A stretch of DNA of 64,000 bases from Mucilaginibacter yixingensis (lineage in GTDB: Bacteria; Bacteroidota; Bacteroidia; Sphingobacteriales; Sphingobacteriaceae), in the NCBI RefSeq assembly GCF_041080815.1, contig NZ_CP160205.1, positions 2,480,001 through 2,544,000 on the forward strand, in the 5' to 3' direction. The notes under the pieces were generated by a model. The model saw nothing but the letters and a program-made list of their open reading frames with translations. It made no database searches and was not told where the DNA came from. Of this stretch, positions 1 through 7,730 are shown one piece after another. The position numbers and the translations under genes are program-made. Position 1 is the first letter of the stretch. Each line of letters opens with the position of its first letter.

Positions 1-1
1 A

Positions 2-529
2 CTCTTTCCTGCTCAATTTCACAATGGGATAGTAAAGGCCGATTGGCTTACCGGTGAACTTTGGGTAACTAACGAATCACCCGCTAATTGGATTCTTCCT
101 ATATTTCCAATATGGCAGAGAGAGACCTGTATTAGTATTACCAAAGGCATTGTAACCAGCATAAAAACGGTTGAGTACCCCGGCAACGCAATTGGAGCCC
201 CCAACCCATCCGTCGTACGCGATTCAATGCGTAACCTAATCATACAAAACATTAAACGATGGCGACTAAAAAAACTACCTGACCACCCCCGATTACTTAC
301 TATTTATTTTAAGACAAATACTACCGGAAGGCCAATAGAGGTACATATACTTGATGCCAATACCATGAAAGCAGCTTTGGTTGATGCTACCTGGCAGTCT
401 GCCATTACAAAAGCGCTCAATCAGATTAAATGGCCGGTTTATTATGAGGCGAACAAACAGTGCGATATCAACTTTTTTGTAAACCTTAGCTTTGTAAAAC
501 CACCAGTGGGGCCTGTATTGAGTAGGTAA
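2..529 (+). CDS. Hypothetical protein, 5'-truncated by the window edge
   Basis: The reading frame is open from base 2 to the stop at 527-529, so the ATG at 227 is probably internal and the gene starts before the window. About 175 residues are visible. The last 70 or so (from LLTIYFKTN to INFFVNLSF) weakly resemble a TonB C-terminal fold: a beta strand, a middle segment with an Ala-rich helix, a KWP turn, then a final strand. I do not recognise the N-terminal part. An intrinsic terminator follows 26 bases after the stop. The function is unknown and the TonB-like resemblance is only a guess. Confidence 0.6.
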   Translation, partial: LFPAQFHNGIVKADWLTGELWVTNESPANWILPIFPIWQRETCISITKGIVTSIKTVEYPGNAIGAPNPSVVRDSMRNLIIQNIKRWRLKKLPDHPRLLTIYFKTNTTGRPIEVHILDANTMKAALVDATWQSAITKALNQIKWPVYYEANKQCDINFFVNLSFVKPPVGPVLSR

Positions 530-555
530 TCAACCACCAAAACCTTATAAAAAAC

Positions 556-595
556 GAAAACGGAAGCCATATCGTTCGATATTTCTTCCGTTTTC
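556..595 (+). terminator. Rho-independent terminator-like hairpin
   Basis: GAAAACGGAAG (556-566) pairs perfectly with CTTCCGTTTTC (585-595), and the loop contains a further ATATCG/CGATAT pairing. It lies 26 bases after the stop of the truncated gene. There is only a short T run at its 3' side. Confidence 0.65.
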
Positions 596-614
596 AACCT
601 AAAGGCAACCGTAG

Positions 615-949
615 TTACGCATCAGGCATCAAGTTTTGTGTATCTCCAACCGATAGTTTCTTTCCTTCCACCCTTTCGAGTTCTGGTTTCCACATATCTC
701 TTATCTGTTTCTGCCTTTGCGCCGTAGTGCTCCAACAGTCATCATAATGCCTTTTCTAATTATCTTTTCTGTATAAAAAACTCTTGCGAATTATCCATTC
801 GTCCAAGTAATCCAGCAACTCCTATGATCTTTAGTTCGTCCTAAAACTCCCCCGATTCATGATCTGTTTACTGTAAGGCTGTCAAAGTACGTCGTTCTTG
901 ATATATCTAAGTTAGCTCGGATAAGCATACTTGTCAAGTAAAATCGCAT
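615..949 (-). pseudogene. Decayed minus-strand gene remnant
   Basis: Read on the minus strand, protein-like sequence runs from an ATG at 949 to a TAA at 615 but changes frame. Recognisable pieces are MRFYLTSMLIRANLDISRTT (from 949), then a 26-residue piece (760-840) containing LKIIGVAGLLGRMDNS, then HYDDCWSTTAQRQKQIRDMW and on to the final stop. In-frame stops lie at 841-843 and 756-758. The pieces add up to a protein of about 110 residues broken by at least two frameshifts. No family is recognised. It could also be chance coding potential, but the composition of the pieces looks like real protein. Confidence 0.35.
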
Positions 950-963
950 GCTTTTTATTGACA

Positions 964-994
964 GGTTATCAACCTAAAAACAGCGGTTATCAAC
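964..994. repeat. Two direct GGTTATCAAC repeats, 21 bases apart
   Basis: Identical decamers occupy 964-973 and 985-994, so their starts are 21 bases apart, about two helical turns. They lie just upstream (on the minus strand) of the putative decayed gene, which is compatible with an operator. Their function is unknown. Confidence 0.5.
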
Positions 995-1269
995 ATTTTC
1001 AAAACAACACAATTCATTGATATACAAATAACTAATAATAAACCATCAACTTTATTAACATTTTATATATTCCACACAAATACTAAAACAAAGCATTTCC
1101 AAACCGTTAACTAAATCATAAATTCTAGATTACGGCGAGATTTATTTTATTACAATGCCTCCCTGCCACTTGGTTTACAATGAACGCAAACACAGAGAGA
1201 TTCTATTTTCTATCGATAATTTTTTAAAAGATTATTTAAGTTAGCCTCACCGAAAAGAAAAACATCCCC

Positions 1270-1872
1270 ATGCAAATCAAAAAGAGCCTGCTCTCATTCA
1301 TTATCATCAATATCGTATATCTCGTTTACTTTTTTCTGCTCATGATTTGGTTAAAACAACCGATTATTGCCTTCAGGGCAGTCCCTCCGGTGCAACTGGC
1401 GGCCAATGTGGTGATGGTGATACAAGTGGTCATGTCGCTCCTCAACCTGCTCATCTTCGCCGGTTTGGTGTTTCTACTATCTTCTTTTAAAGAGAGCTTT
1501 CTGATTAGCGCAGCTGTGGCAGCTTATGCCTTGTTGCAGATCCCTGCAAATTTAATAGCGTTGCTACATCTATATGCCGCTGTTGCTAATTGGATCACTG
1601 TCCTTAATATCGTAAACATGATTGCTCTACTTTGGATGATTGTTGGCCTCTTCTTTGTTCGAAATATTGCGATCCGCAATTATTTTCGTTGGTTTAGCAT
1701 TTGTGTATTGCTATCAGTTTTATTGAGCGCAGCATTACCATACGTTTACGTTAAAATAGGTATGGATCATTTTTATATTAATCCGGGTATTATTAAGCTT
1801 CCGTCTTTTGTCGTGAGCCTAATCCTATTTTTAAGGATTTACGGTGATCAGCCTAAAACTAAAAGACTTTAA
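1270..1872 (+). CDS. Hypothetical polytopic membrane protein
   Basis: The product has 200 residues and is almost entirely hydrophobic. About six transmembrane helices can be drawn, roughly at residues 5-28, 42-70, 73-100, 105-127, 133-160 and 170-190. The only charged stretches are short loops and a basic C-terminus (PKTKRL). No catalytic or family motif is recognised. The upstream region is AT-rich and lacks a clear ribosome binding site, as is usual in this phylum. It is followed 86 bases later by the AurF-like gene on the same strand; co-transcription is possible but not shown. I cannot assign a role. Confidence 0.75.
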   Translation: MQIKKSLLSFIIINIVYLVYFFLLMIWLKQPIIAFRAVPPVQLAANVVMVIQVVMSLLNLLIFAGLVFLLSSFKESFLISAAVAAYALLQIPANLIALLHLYAAVANWITVLNIVNMIALLWMIVGLFFVRNIAIRNYFRWFSICVLLSVLLSAALPYVYVKIGMDHFYINPGIIKLPSFVVSLILFLRIYGDQPKTKRL

Positions 1873-1946
1873 TAAACCGATCTTATTATCAGCCCTGTCT
1901 CCTGGTGCAATAACAATATCAGGCAACTATTTCGTCCCTACCACGT

Positions 1947-1954
1947 TATATTTA
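1947..1954 (+). promoter_or_regulatory. -7-like box close to the AurF-type gene start
   Basis: TATATTTA matches seven of eight positions of the Bacteroidota -7 consensus TAnnTTTG and ends four bases before the ATG at 1959. No convincing -33 TTTG lies 19 bases upstream. It may drive a leaderless or very short-leader transcript. Confidence 0.35.
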
Positions 1955-1958
1955 AATA

Positions 1959-2837
1959 ATGCAGGACAAAACCATCGAGCGTCTGATCAGGATCAGCAAA
2001 GAGCATCCGCTGATGCCGGAAACCTATGTGCCCTGGCAAACAGAACGGCAGGCTGATGAGGTATATCTGCCCGAAAAACTGCTATCGCTGGAGGGGACGC
2101 CCATTTTTGATACCCTCACCCCTGCTCAAAAGCTAGAACTGGGTCGACATGAAATTGTGCAGGTGATGTTCTCGTATAGCTGGGGTGAGGCTTTATTCTG
2201 CGTGTTTATGAGCAAATACCTGCTTACGCTAAAGCCCACAGATGCAGAGCACCGCTTTCTGCTGCGCGAGCTGATTGAAGAATACCGTCACCAGGAAATG
2301 TTTGCCCAGGCTATTACGCATCTGGGCGGCGAACCGCTGAAACAATCGCGCGCGCATAGGTTTGTCGGCACGTTTACCACCAAATATCTCCCGGCAGATT
2401 ATCTGTTTATGGGCAGCCTCTCGGTAGAATTAATTACCGACATGTATGGCAACCACGCCCGCCGATATCCCGCAACTTACCTGGTGCTCCGCAAGATCTT
2501 TGATCTGCATAATATTGAGGAGGGCCGGCACATTGTGTTTACCAAATGGCTATTGAAACGCTATACCGAAAAAGCCGGTTACATTAAGCGCAGCTTGTAT
2601 AGTTTTGTTATTCTGCTTAATATTTACTTTGTGCGCACCATGTACGTAAAGCGCGAGATTTATGAACGCATAGGGCTATCAAATACAGACGATGTCTACA
2701 AAGTCGCCTTCAAAAACTACAGGCAGAAGTTTGCCGAGAACTGCATGAAGGATATTATTGAGTTTGTATCAGAATGGAACGGCTTTAACCGCGTTACACG
2801 CTGGGCCTGGCGCTGGTTGCTGGGAGCCGAGATTTAA
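1959..2837 (+). CDS. AurF-family diiron oxygenase-like protein
   Basis: The product has 292 residues and resembles the p-aminobenzoate N-oxygenase AurF family, ferritin-like four-helix proteins that bind two irons. The likely iron ligands are visible: WGE at residue 77, EEYRH (E108, H111), E157 in SVELIT, and HNIEEGRH (H184, E188, H191). AurF oxidises an aromatic amine, but most bacterial homologues have no known substrate, so only a metal-dependent oxygenase is proposed. It stands alone, with no biosynthetic cluster around it. A B-type palindromic repeat starts 26 bases after the stop, between it and the convergent lipoprotein gene. Confidence 0.8.
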   Translation: MQDKTIERLIRISKEHPLMPETYVPWQTERQADEVYLPEKLLSLEGTPIFDTLTPAQKLELGRHEIVQVMFSYSWGEALFCVFMSKYLLTLKPTDAEHRFLLRELIEEYRHQEMFAQAITHLGGEPLKQSRAHRFVGTFTTKYLPADYLFMGSLSVELITDMYGNHARRYPATYLVLRKIFDLHNIEEGRHIVFTKWLLKRYTEKAGYIKRSLYSFVILLNIYFVRTMYVKREIYERIGLSNTDDVYKVAFKNYRQKFAENCMKDIIEFVSEWNGFNRVTRWAWRWLLGAEI

Positions 2838-2863
2838 GGTTGACGGTAAGTAAAAACATTTAT

Positions 2864-3013
2864 GTCGAACCGAGCGTAGCAAAGAGAAAACTATTCTCTT
2901 AAGCGGATGCGAGAAAACATCATTCCATGCTTGCTTAACGATCAGCTTATCAATCGTATAAGATTTCTCTTCCGCTCCTCCGCTCATCCCCCCTCGTGCT
3001 CATCGAAATGACA
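2864..3013. repeat. REP-like intergenic repeat, family B copy 1
   Basis: The element fills the gap between two convergent genes. It starts with GTCGAACCGAGCG and ends with GTGCTCATCGAAATGAC, and carries an internal GTATAAGATTTCTC segment. The same building blocks recur at 25604-25725. It is imperfectly palindromic at its ends. Confidence 0.6.
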
Positions 3014-3018
3014 ATAAA

Positions 3019-3822
3019 CTATTCGCGATGATGGTGGTGCTTCTTCTTTTTACTATGACTGCTGCTTGATGAGTGCTTCTTAGAAGATTTACTTGACGAT
3101 TTCTTTTCGCTGCTTTTCTTGCTATCGCTCTGTGTGCTGGCTTTTGGTTTCTCGTCCTGTTGTTTGGTAGCAGCAGTAGTGGTTGCAGCAGGCTGACCGA
3201 TCACTTTCAGCGTATCCTTACTCAGATCTTTTACTGTCAGATTGTTGCTGCGCAGACTGTACTCCAGCACTCGTTTCTGGCCGGTTGGTTTGGCGGTAGA
3301 ATCATTGCTGGTATAGATAGGATACTCGCGAATCAGCTTGCCATCCTTCATGAAAAAATTATCATTACCACGGTAACCGCGTTTCTGATATGATTGCAGC
3401 TTAGGAAAATCTAGTTTCTGGGCCTTGTCGTTAAACTCATACGCCTGGATGGTACTGTAGTTAACGGTGTCTTTACCCTTTGACTCGATTAATAACTCTG
3501 GATTGCCATCGGCATCCATATCAGAATTAAATACGTCAAAAATGGCACCGTCCAGATCGCCGGTGGTGGTTGTAAAATCCTTATTAACCGAGTCTGAATG
3601 CAAAATGAGTAAAGCACCCTTGCCCTTGCCGCCACGTCCCCAGCTCATCACATCATAATACTGCCCCGGCGATACCTCAATCATTTTGTGATAGGTAAAC
3701 GGCTGCATTAATTGTGGCTTGGTTGATGCACTGGCCACCGGTTGACTTTTGGTGCCGCTTTGCGAACAGCCGGCCGCCATGATGGCAATACCTGCAATTA
3801 CTAAATAATAGCTGCGTAACAT
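3019..3822 (-). CDS. Lipoprotein, possible lysozyme inhibitor (PliI-like), with basic tail
   Basis: The product has 267 residues. A lipoprotein signal ends at Cys19 (MAAGC). Residues about 40-205 form a globular domain with Tyr/Gly motifs such as SPGQYYDVMSWGRGG, DMDADGNPELLIES and KRGYRGNDNFFM, which recalls the PliI-type periplasmic lysozyme inhibitors; this link is tentative. The C-terminal 60 residues are low-complexity, rich in Ser and Lys, and end in KKKKHHHH, possibly a peptidoglycan-, LPS- or metal-contacting tail. The hexosaminidase gene lies 18 bases upstream on the same strand, so the two may be one transcript concerned with wall sugars. Confidence 0.6.
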   Translation of the reverse strand: MLRSYYLVIAGIAIMAAGCSQSGTKSQPVASASTKPQLMQPFTYHKMIEVSPGQYYDVMSWGRGGKGKGALLILHSDSVNKDFTTTTGDLDGAIFDVFNSDMDADGNPELLIESKGKDTVNYSTIQAYEFNDKAQKLDFPKLQSYQKRGYRGNDNFFMKDGKLIREYPIYTSNDSTAKPTGQKRVLEYSLRSNNLTVKDLSKDTLKVIGQPAATTTAATKQQDEKPKASTQSDSKKSSEKKSSSKSSKKHSSSSSHSKKKKHHHHRE

Positions 3823-3840
3823 TTTCTATATCGCAATAAG

Positions 3841-6156
3841 TTAATTAAATATCGTTTCGGCAGAAAGCTCGCCTTTAGGTTTGCCGGGCATTTCCATGTA
3901 AACATGCAATATATCACCTGCATTGCCCGTATCAAAATATTTTAACGTAAAGCGGTGATAACCTTTCTTCAGTACCAGTCCGCCCCCTGGCAAATAGGTA
4001 CTTTGCTTTTTATCTGTTGCTACTACCGGCTGATCGTCAATCATAATGTTTGTTCCATCGCCGCCTTTTGTAGAGAACGAGTAAATGCCATCAGTATCAA
4101 TACGGATAAACCCGCTGAATATTACCCCAAAGGCGTTTTTAGTCTTACGGATAAGGGAGGTATTAAAACTTTTCAGCATACCAGAATCTGGAATCAAAGC
4201 CACGGTATCTTCTTGCGCTTTTGCAGCTGTATCTGCATTCAGCATCAACTTATATTTTACACCGGTATCATTGGCCTGGAAATTTATGGCGGGCAGCGGC
4301 GGTAAGTTAGCCATCACCGTATGTGTCACCTGACTTTGACGACCACCTGGCGTAATCACCATCGTCTGCAACTCACGATACTGTCCGTCTGGAATATCAA
4401 TATTCAGTGGACCATTATAAATTTTGGAATTTTTATCGGGCGCAAAACCATCTGTGGTATAATAGATTTTCGCTCCTTCCACGGTAGGTTTCAAGGCCAC
4501 ATTCAGTTGGCTACCGATGCTCATGGTATCGGTAACCCCAAGCGCACGGTCAACCCTAAAATTGCAATTACTTTTATCCAACCACGCCAGGTGATGCGGC
4601 ATGCGGGTTTCGGCAAAATCATTCAGGTTTTTCTTGTCCTGTGGCGTCCATGCAATTTCAGAAAGGGCCATTAATCGCGGCAGCAGCATATATTCCAGCT
4701 TCTCTTCGCTGTCAATATATTCCGTCCACATGTTGGCCTGTACACCTATTACATATTGCTGTTGCTCAGTATTTAAAGCAGCAGGCATGGGGTTGTAATT
4801 ATAAACTTTCTGGTAGGTGGAGTTACGACCAATACTCAATGGTTCGGCACTTACGCGACCTTGTGCAAAATCAAAATACAAACCCTCGTTACTGGGCGAC
4901 ATAATGACATTATGTTTCTGCTGCGCGGCTGCAATTCCACCCCACTCGCTGCGCCAGCTCATTACGGTGGCGTTTGGCGCTAAACCACCTTGCAAAATCT
5001 CGTCCCAACCAATAATACTGCGGCCCTGGGAGTTTACAAACTTTTCTATGCGATGGATAAAGTAGCTCTGTAAGCCATGCTCGTTTTTTAAACGCAGGCG
5101 CTTGATCATCTGGCGGCAGTATAATGAGTTGTGCCAAACAGATTTTGCAACTTCGTCGCCGCCTATGTGAATGTATTTTGAGGGGAACAGATCCATCACT
5201 TCGGCTAGTACATCCTGTAAAAAAGCAAAGGTTTTTTCGCTGGGACAGTAAACACCATCCTCTACACTCCAGGTTTCAGCCACTTTGTAGCTGCGGTTTG
5301 GATTACAACTAAACTCCGGATAAGCGGCTAGTGCAGCCCTGGAATGCCCCGGCATTTCAATTTCCGGGATGATGTTGATGTAACGATCTGCCGCATATTT
5401 CACCACGTCTCTGATCTCGTCCTGAGTATAAAAGCCGCCGTAAGGCGTATTGTCATATTGTTGATTATAGCTACGATAACGGCCAACCAATGTTTGCGCA
5501 CGCTGACTGCCAACCGTGGTTAATCGCGGATATTTTTTGATTTCGATGCGCCAGCCCTGATCATCCGTTAAATGCCAGTGAAAGTTATTGAGTTTGTAGG
5601 TGGCCAGCAGATCGATATACTTCTTCACAAAATCAACTGAAAAAAAATGGCGTGCCACATCCAGGTGCATACCACGATAGCCAAAGCGCGGATAATCTTC
5701 AATAGTTGCGCACGGAATAACAGCAGCATCTGCTTTATCTAAAGGCAATAATTGTATCAGCGATTGCACGCCATAGAACAAGCCGGCACCCTTTCCTGAA
5801 ATTTTAATTTGTTGTGGAGTAATGGTTAAACGGTAACCTTCGGCAGGAAGACCATCGCTGCCTTCGGAAGTTAGCACGATGCTATTAGACGAAACCGGGC
5901 CACTGGCTGCCTTGAGTTGATTTTGCAGACCAAATTTATCGTGAAGATAAGCGCTGAAAAACTGCACTGATTTATTATTGATACTATCGGCAATAATAAC
6001 GGTTTGATTGCTCAGGTTAAATTGCCCCATCTGTTTTTGCACTGATATGGGGGCCGGAATTATATTTAAGTTAGGATTATCTTGCCCCTTGGCAACACTA
6101 CTAAACCACACACATAATACAATCAGGAAAATAAATCTATTACAAGAGCCAATCAT
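3841..6156 (-). CDS. Beta-N-acetylhexosaminidase, GH20 family
   Basis: The product has 771 residues with an N-terminal signal sequence. A GH20b-type domain covers about 30-150 and the catalytic barrel about 155-510. The barrel includes FHWHLTDDQGWRIEI (from 192), PEIEMPGHS (from 264) and the catalytic pair D334-E335 in HIGGDEV. It should remove terminal N-acetylglucosamine or N-acetylgalactosamine by substrate-assisted catalysis, outside the cytoplasm. A chitobiase-type C-terminal Ig-like domain follows (about 540-620), and the last 130 residues look like a PA14-type carbohydrate-binding domain (SGFIRIDTDGIYSFST). The length fits Bacteroidota family members. It probably acts in chitin or peptidoglycan amino-sugar use. 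Confidence 0.92.
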   Translation of the reverse strand: MIGSCNRFIFLIVLCVWFSSVAKGQDNPNLNIIPAPISVQKQMGQFNLSNQTVIIADSINNKSVQFFSAYLHDKFGLQNQLKAASGPVSSNSIVLTSEGSDGLPAEGYRLTITPQQIKISGKGAGLFYGVQSLIQLLPLDKADAAVIPCATIEDYPRFGYRGMHLDVARHFFSVDFVKKYIDLLATYKLNNFHWHLTDDQGWRIEIKKYPRLTTVGSQRAQTLVGRYRSYNQQYDNTPYGGFYTQDEIRDVVKYAADRYINIIPEIEMPGHSRAALAAYPEFSCNPNRSYKVAETWSVEDGVYCPSEKTFAFLQDVLAEVMDLFPSKYIHIGGDEVAKSVWHNSLYCRQMIKRLRLKNEHGLQSYFIHRIEKFVNSQGRSIIGWDEILQGGLAPNATVMSWRSEWGGIAAAQQKHNVIMSPSNEGLYFDFAQGRVSAEPLSIGRNSTYQKVYNYNPMPAALNTEQQQYVIGVQANMWTEYIDSEEKLEYMLLPRLMALSEIAWTPQDKKNLNDFAETRMPHHLAWLDKSNCNFRVDRALGVTDTMSIGSQLNVALKPTVEGAKIYYTTDGFAPDKNSKIYNGPLNIDIPDGQYRELQTMVITPGGRQSQVTHTVMANLPPLPAINFQANDTGVKYKLMLNADTAAKAQEDTVALIPDSGMLKSFNTSLIRKTKNAFGVIFSGFIRIDTDGIYSFSTKGGDGTNIMIDDQPVVATDKKQSTYLPGGGLVLKKGYHRFTLKYFDTGNAGDILHVYMEMPGKPKGELSAETIFN

Positions 6157-6272
6157 TCAATAGTTCAATACTTTAAAGGACGTGAATTTACCTATTTAAG
6201 TATGTTTTAACATGTATTTTTTGTAAAAAATTTATGGTTTTTGTTAAAGAAGTTGCTTGTTAGCTTCCCAAA

Positions 6273-6401
6273 GTCATTGCAAGAAACGAAACAAGCTCGT
6301 CAGATGAGTAACCACCATGTCATGCTGAGGAACGAAGCATCTTTGAGGATCGTCCTCATTGCTTGTCCACGGAGATTTTTCGCTATCGCTCAAAATGACA
6401 A
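6273..6401. repeat. REP-like intergenic repeat, family A, degenerate copy
   Basis: It contains GTCATTGCAAGAAACGAA (6273 on) and GTCATGCTGAGGAACGAAGC (6319 on), then TTTTTCGCTATCGCTCAAAA and TGAC at the end. The phrases match the ends of the cleaner copies near 17.8, 55.0 and 57.7 kb, but the central palindrome is eroded. It looks like two repeat halves of different ages. Confidence 0.5.
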
Positions 6402-6452
6402 GGAGACAAGATTATTTTGTTCCTCGCGATGATGTCTTTAAACAAAATCCCA

Positions 6453-6496
6453 TCCAAAAACAAAACCGCCCCGCAGTTTCATCTGCGAGACGGTTT
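6453..6496 (-). terminator. Intrinsic terminator of the secreted repeat protein gene
   Basis: On the minus strand AAACCGTCTCGCAG pairs with CTGCGGGGCGGTTT (6496-6463), two of the fourteen pairs being G-U, and TGTTTTTGG follows. It lies 26 bases after the stop at 6522. Confidence 0.75.
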
Positions 6497-6521
6497 CAAT
6501 ATATGCTGGAGTTAGTAATTT

Positions 6522-7409
6522 TTAGAAACCTGCTGTTGGCCTGTTGTTCATGGCCATGTTTGCGGAACGATCACCATTAACTACGCCCATGCCACGTTGT
6601 GTGTATTGGCCACCACCGAAACCGCCTCTGCCACGGTTCTGACCACCATCTTGCTGTCCCTGACCGTATTGACCATGGTTTTGGCCCTGACCAAAGCCAC
6701 CCTGTGGGCCGCGGTTTTGATCTGGCTGGTTATAGCCGCCCTGGTTTTGGTTCTGTCTGCCACCCCAGCCCTGGCCGTAACCATTTTGTGAGCTACGGTT
6801 TTGATCGGGTTGGTTATAACCACCTTGGTTTCTGCCAGGGTTATTATTGTAGGCATTGTTATCACGGTCGCCGTGGTTGTAGTTGTTATGGTCGCCACGA
6901 TTCCAATCACGGCCGTTGTCTCTCGAACCATTCCAGTCGCGACGATCGCTTCTGTCGAAGCCGGGAGAAGGCATGTCACGATCACGGCCAGGGAACGCCC
7001 TTGAATAATAGTCATCGCGGTTTGACCAGCCACCGTAACGTGAGCGGTACACATCATGATGAGCGTATGGACGTGCACTACGAATCTCAACCCTACGGGC
7101 AGTACGCCAGTTAAAATCGTGGTATCGGCCAGGCAGGTAAGCTGCAGATACCCAGCTACCGTAATTATCCTGGTAGTAGTAACAATGTTCTGGTACACTA
7201 TAATAAGCTTCTACCTCAGGGTAGTAATAGTAGTCATCATCAGCACACGCCGGTTCTTCAACAGGCTGAGCTGCTGGCACCACCGGAATAATGGCTGAAG
7301 CATGTAGACCGCCAAGGTGTAAGTTAACATGTAAGCCTATCTGCGCATTAGCAGTTTTTACGGCAAAAGCGCCAAAGAAAAGGGCCGGTATCAATACTAA
7401 CTTTTTCAT
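6522..7409 (-). CDS. Secreted Gly/Asn/Gln/Arg-rich protein with internal repeats
   Basis: The product has 295 residues with a cleavable signal peptide ending near TANAQ (residue 23). Residues 30-105 contain Asp/Tyr-rich DDDYYYYPEVEAYYS and a short conserved-looking domain (PGRYHDFNWRTARRVEIR). From about 140 the chain is low-complexity: first Arg/Asp/Asn-rich, then two copies of NQGGYNQPDQNR separated by GYGQGWGG-type sequence. No enzyme motif is present. The composition suggests a disordered, extracellular or cell-surface protein. The overlapping long frames on both strands are shadows of this biased composition. The N-terminal domain resembles uncharacterised short proteins of the phylum; the function is unknown. 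Confidence 0.75.
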   Translation of the reverse strand: MKKLVLIPALFFGAFAVKTANAQIGLHVNLHLGGLHASAIIPVVPAAQPVEEPACADDDYYYYPEVEAYYSVPEHCYYYQDNYGSWVSAAYLPGRYHDFNWRTARRVEIRSARPYAHHDVYRSRYGGWSNRDDYYSRAFPGRDRDMPSPGFDRSDRRDWNGSRDNGRDWNRGDHNNYNHGDRDNNAYNNNPGRNQGGYNQPDQNRSSQNGYGQGWGGRQNQNQGGYNQPDQNRGPQGGFGQGQNHGQYGQGQQDGGQNRGRGGFGGGQYTQRGMGVVNGDRSANMAMNNRPTAGF

Positions 7410-7730
7410 CGTCTTATGTTTTATTGTTTAGTATGATAGACGACTAAAGCACATCAGGGTTTAATCCACAACAAGTATTTGTTCCATGAAATTTAGATGA
7501 AATAAAATTATATTTTACTTATTTATAAATTATAAGAATATAATTTCAATTTTTATAAAAATAGTAATCTTAAAGGAAACGCAAAAGCGCCTTAGGCTTT
7601 AAAGACCAAATTTTATTTTTTTGAATATTTAGCCCTACCAATTGCTTGTATAACTTATTTGTTATGAAGCGCCATGTGTTTAAACATTGATACATATTAA
7701 TGTATCTTCGCTCAAACCAAACAGCCACGT
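7410..7730. other. 321-base divergent promoter region
   Basis: This AT-rich gap separates the divergent secreted-protein and PQQ-dehydrogenase genes and must hold both promoters. TATCTTCG (7703-7710), 20 bases before the ATG at 7731, partly matches TAnnTTTG, but no TTTG stands 19 bases upstream of it. No repeat or gene is seen. Confidence 0.55.

Larger units (their letters stand above)
530..1269. other. 740-base gene-poor region
   Basis: No intact gene is seen here. The region holds a terminator (556-595), a minus-strand stretch that reads like a decayed gene (about 615-949), two direct copies of GGTTATCAAC (964-973 and 985-994) and a very AT-rich stretch (about 1000-1260) that probably contains the promoter of the membrane protein gene starting at 1270. 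Confidence 0.6.
6157..6521. other. 365-base intergenic region with repeat and terminator
   Basis: This is the gap between two minus-strand genes. It holds the probable promoter of the hexosaminidase (about 6160-6240, AT-rich), a degenerate REP-like repeat (6273-6401) and the terminator of the upstream secreted-protein gene (6453-6496). No gene is seen. Confidence 0.7.

Noticed and set aside
227..529. ATG at 227 as the true start of the first gene
   Set aside because: The same frame is open back to base 2 with protein-like sequence, so the gene is truncated by the window edge.
964..994. TTATCAAC repeats as DnaA boxes of a replication origin
   Set aside because: They differ from TTATCCACA at a key position, only two occur, and no dnaA, dnaN or other origin-linked gene is near.
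6581..7198. Long overlapping frames inside the Gly/Asn/Gln-rich secreted protein gene, on both strands
   Set aside because: They are shadows of a biased low-complexity gene with a clear signal peptide in the chosen frame.
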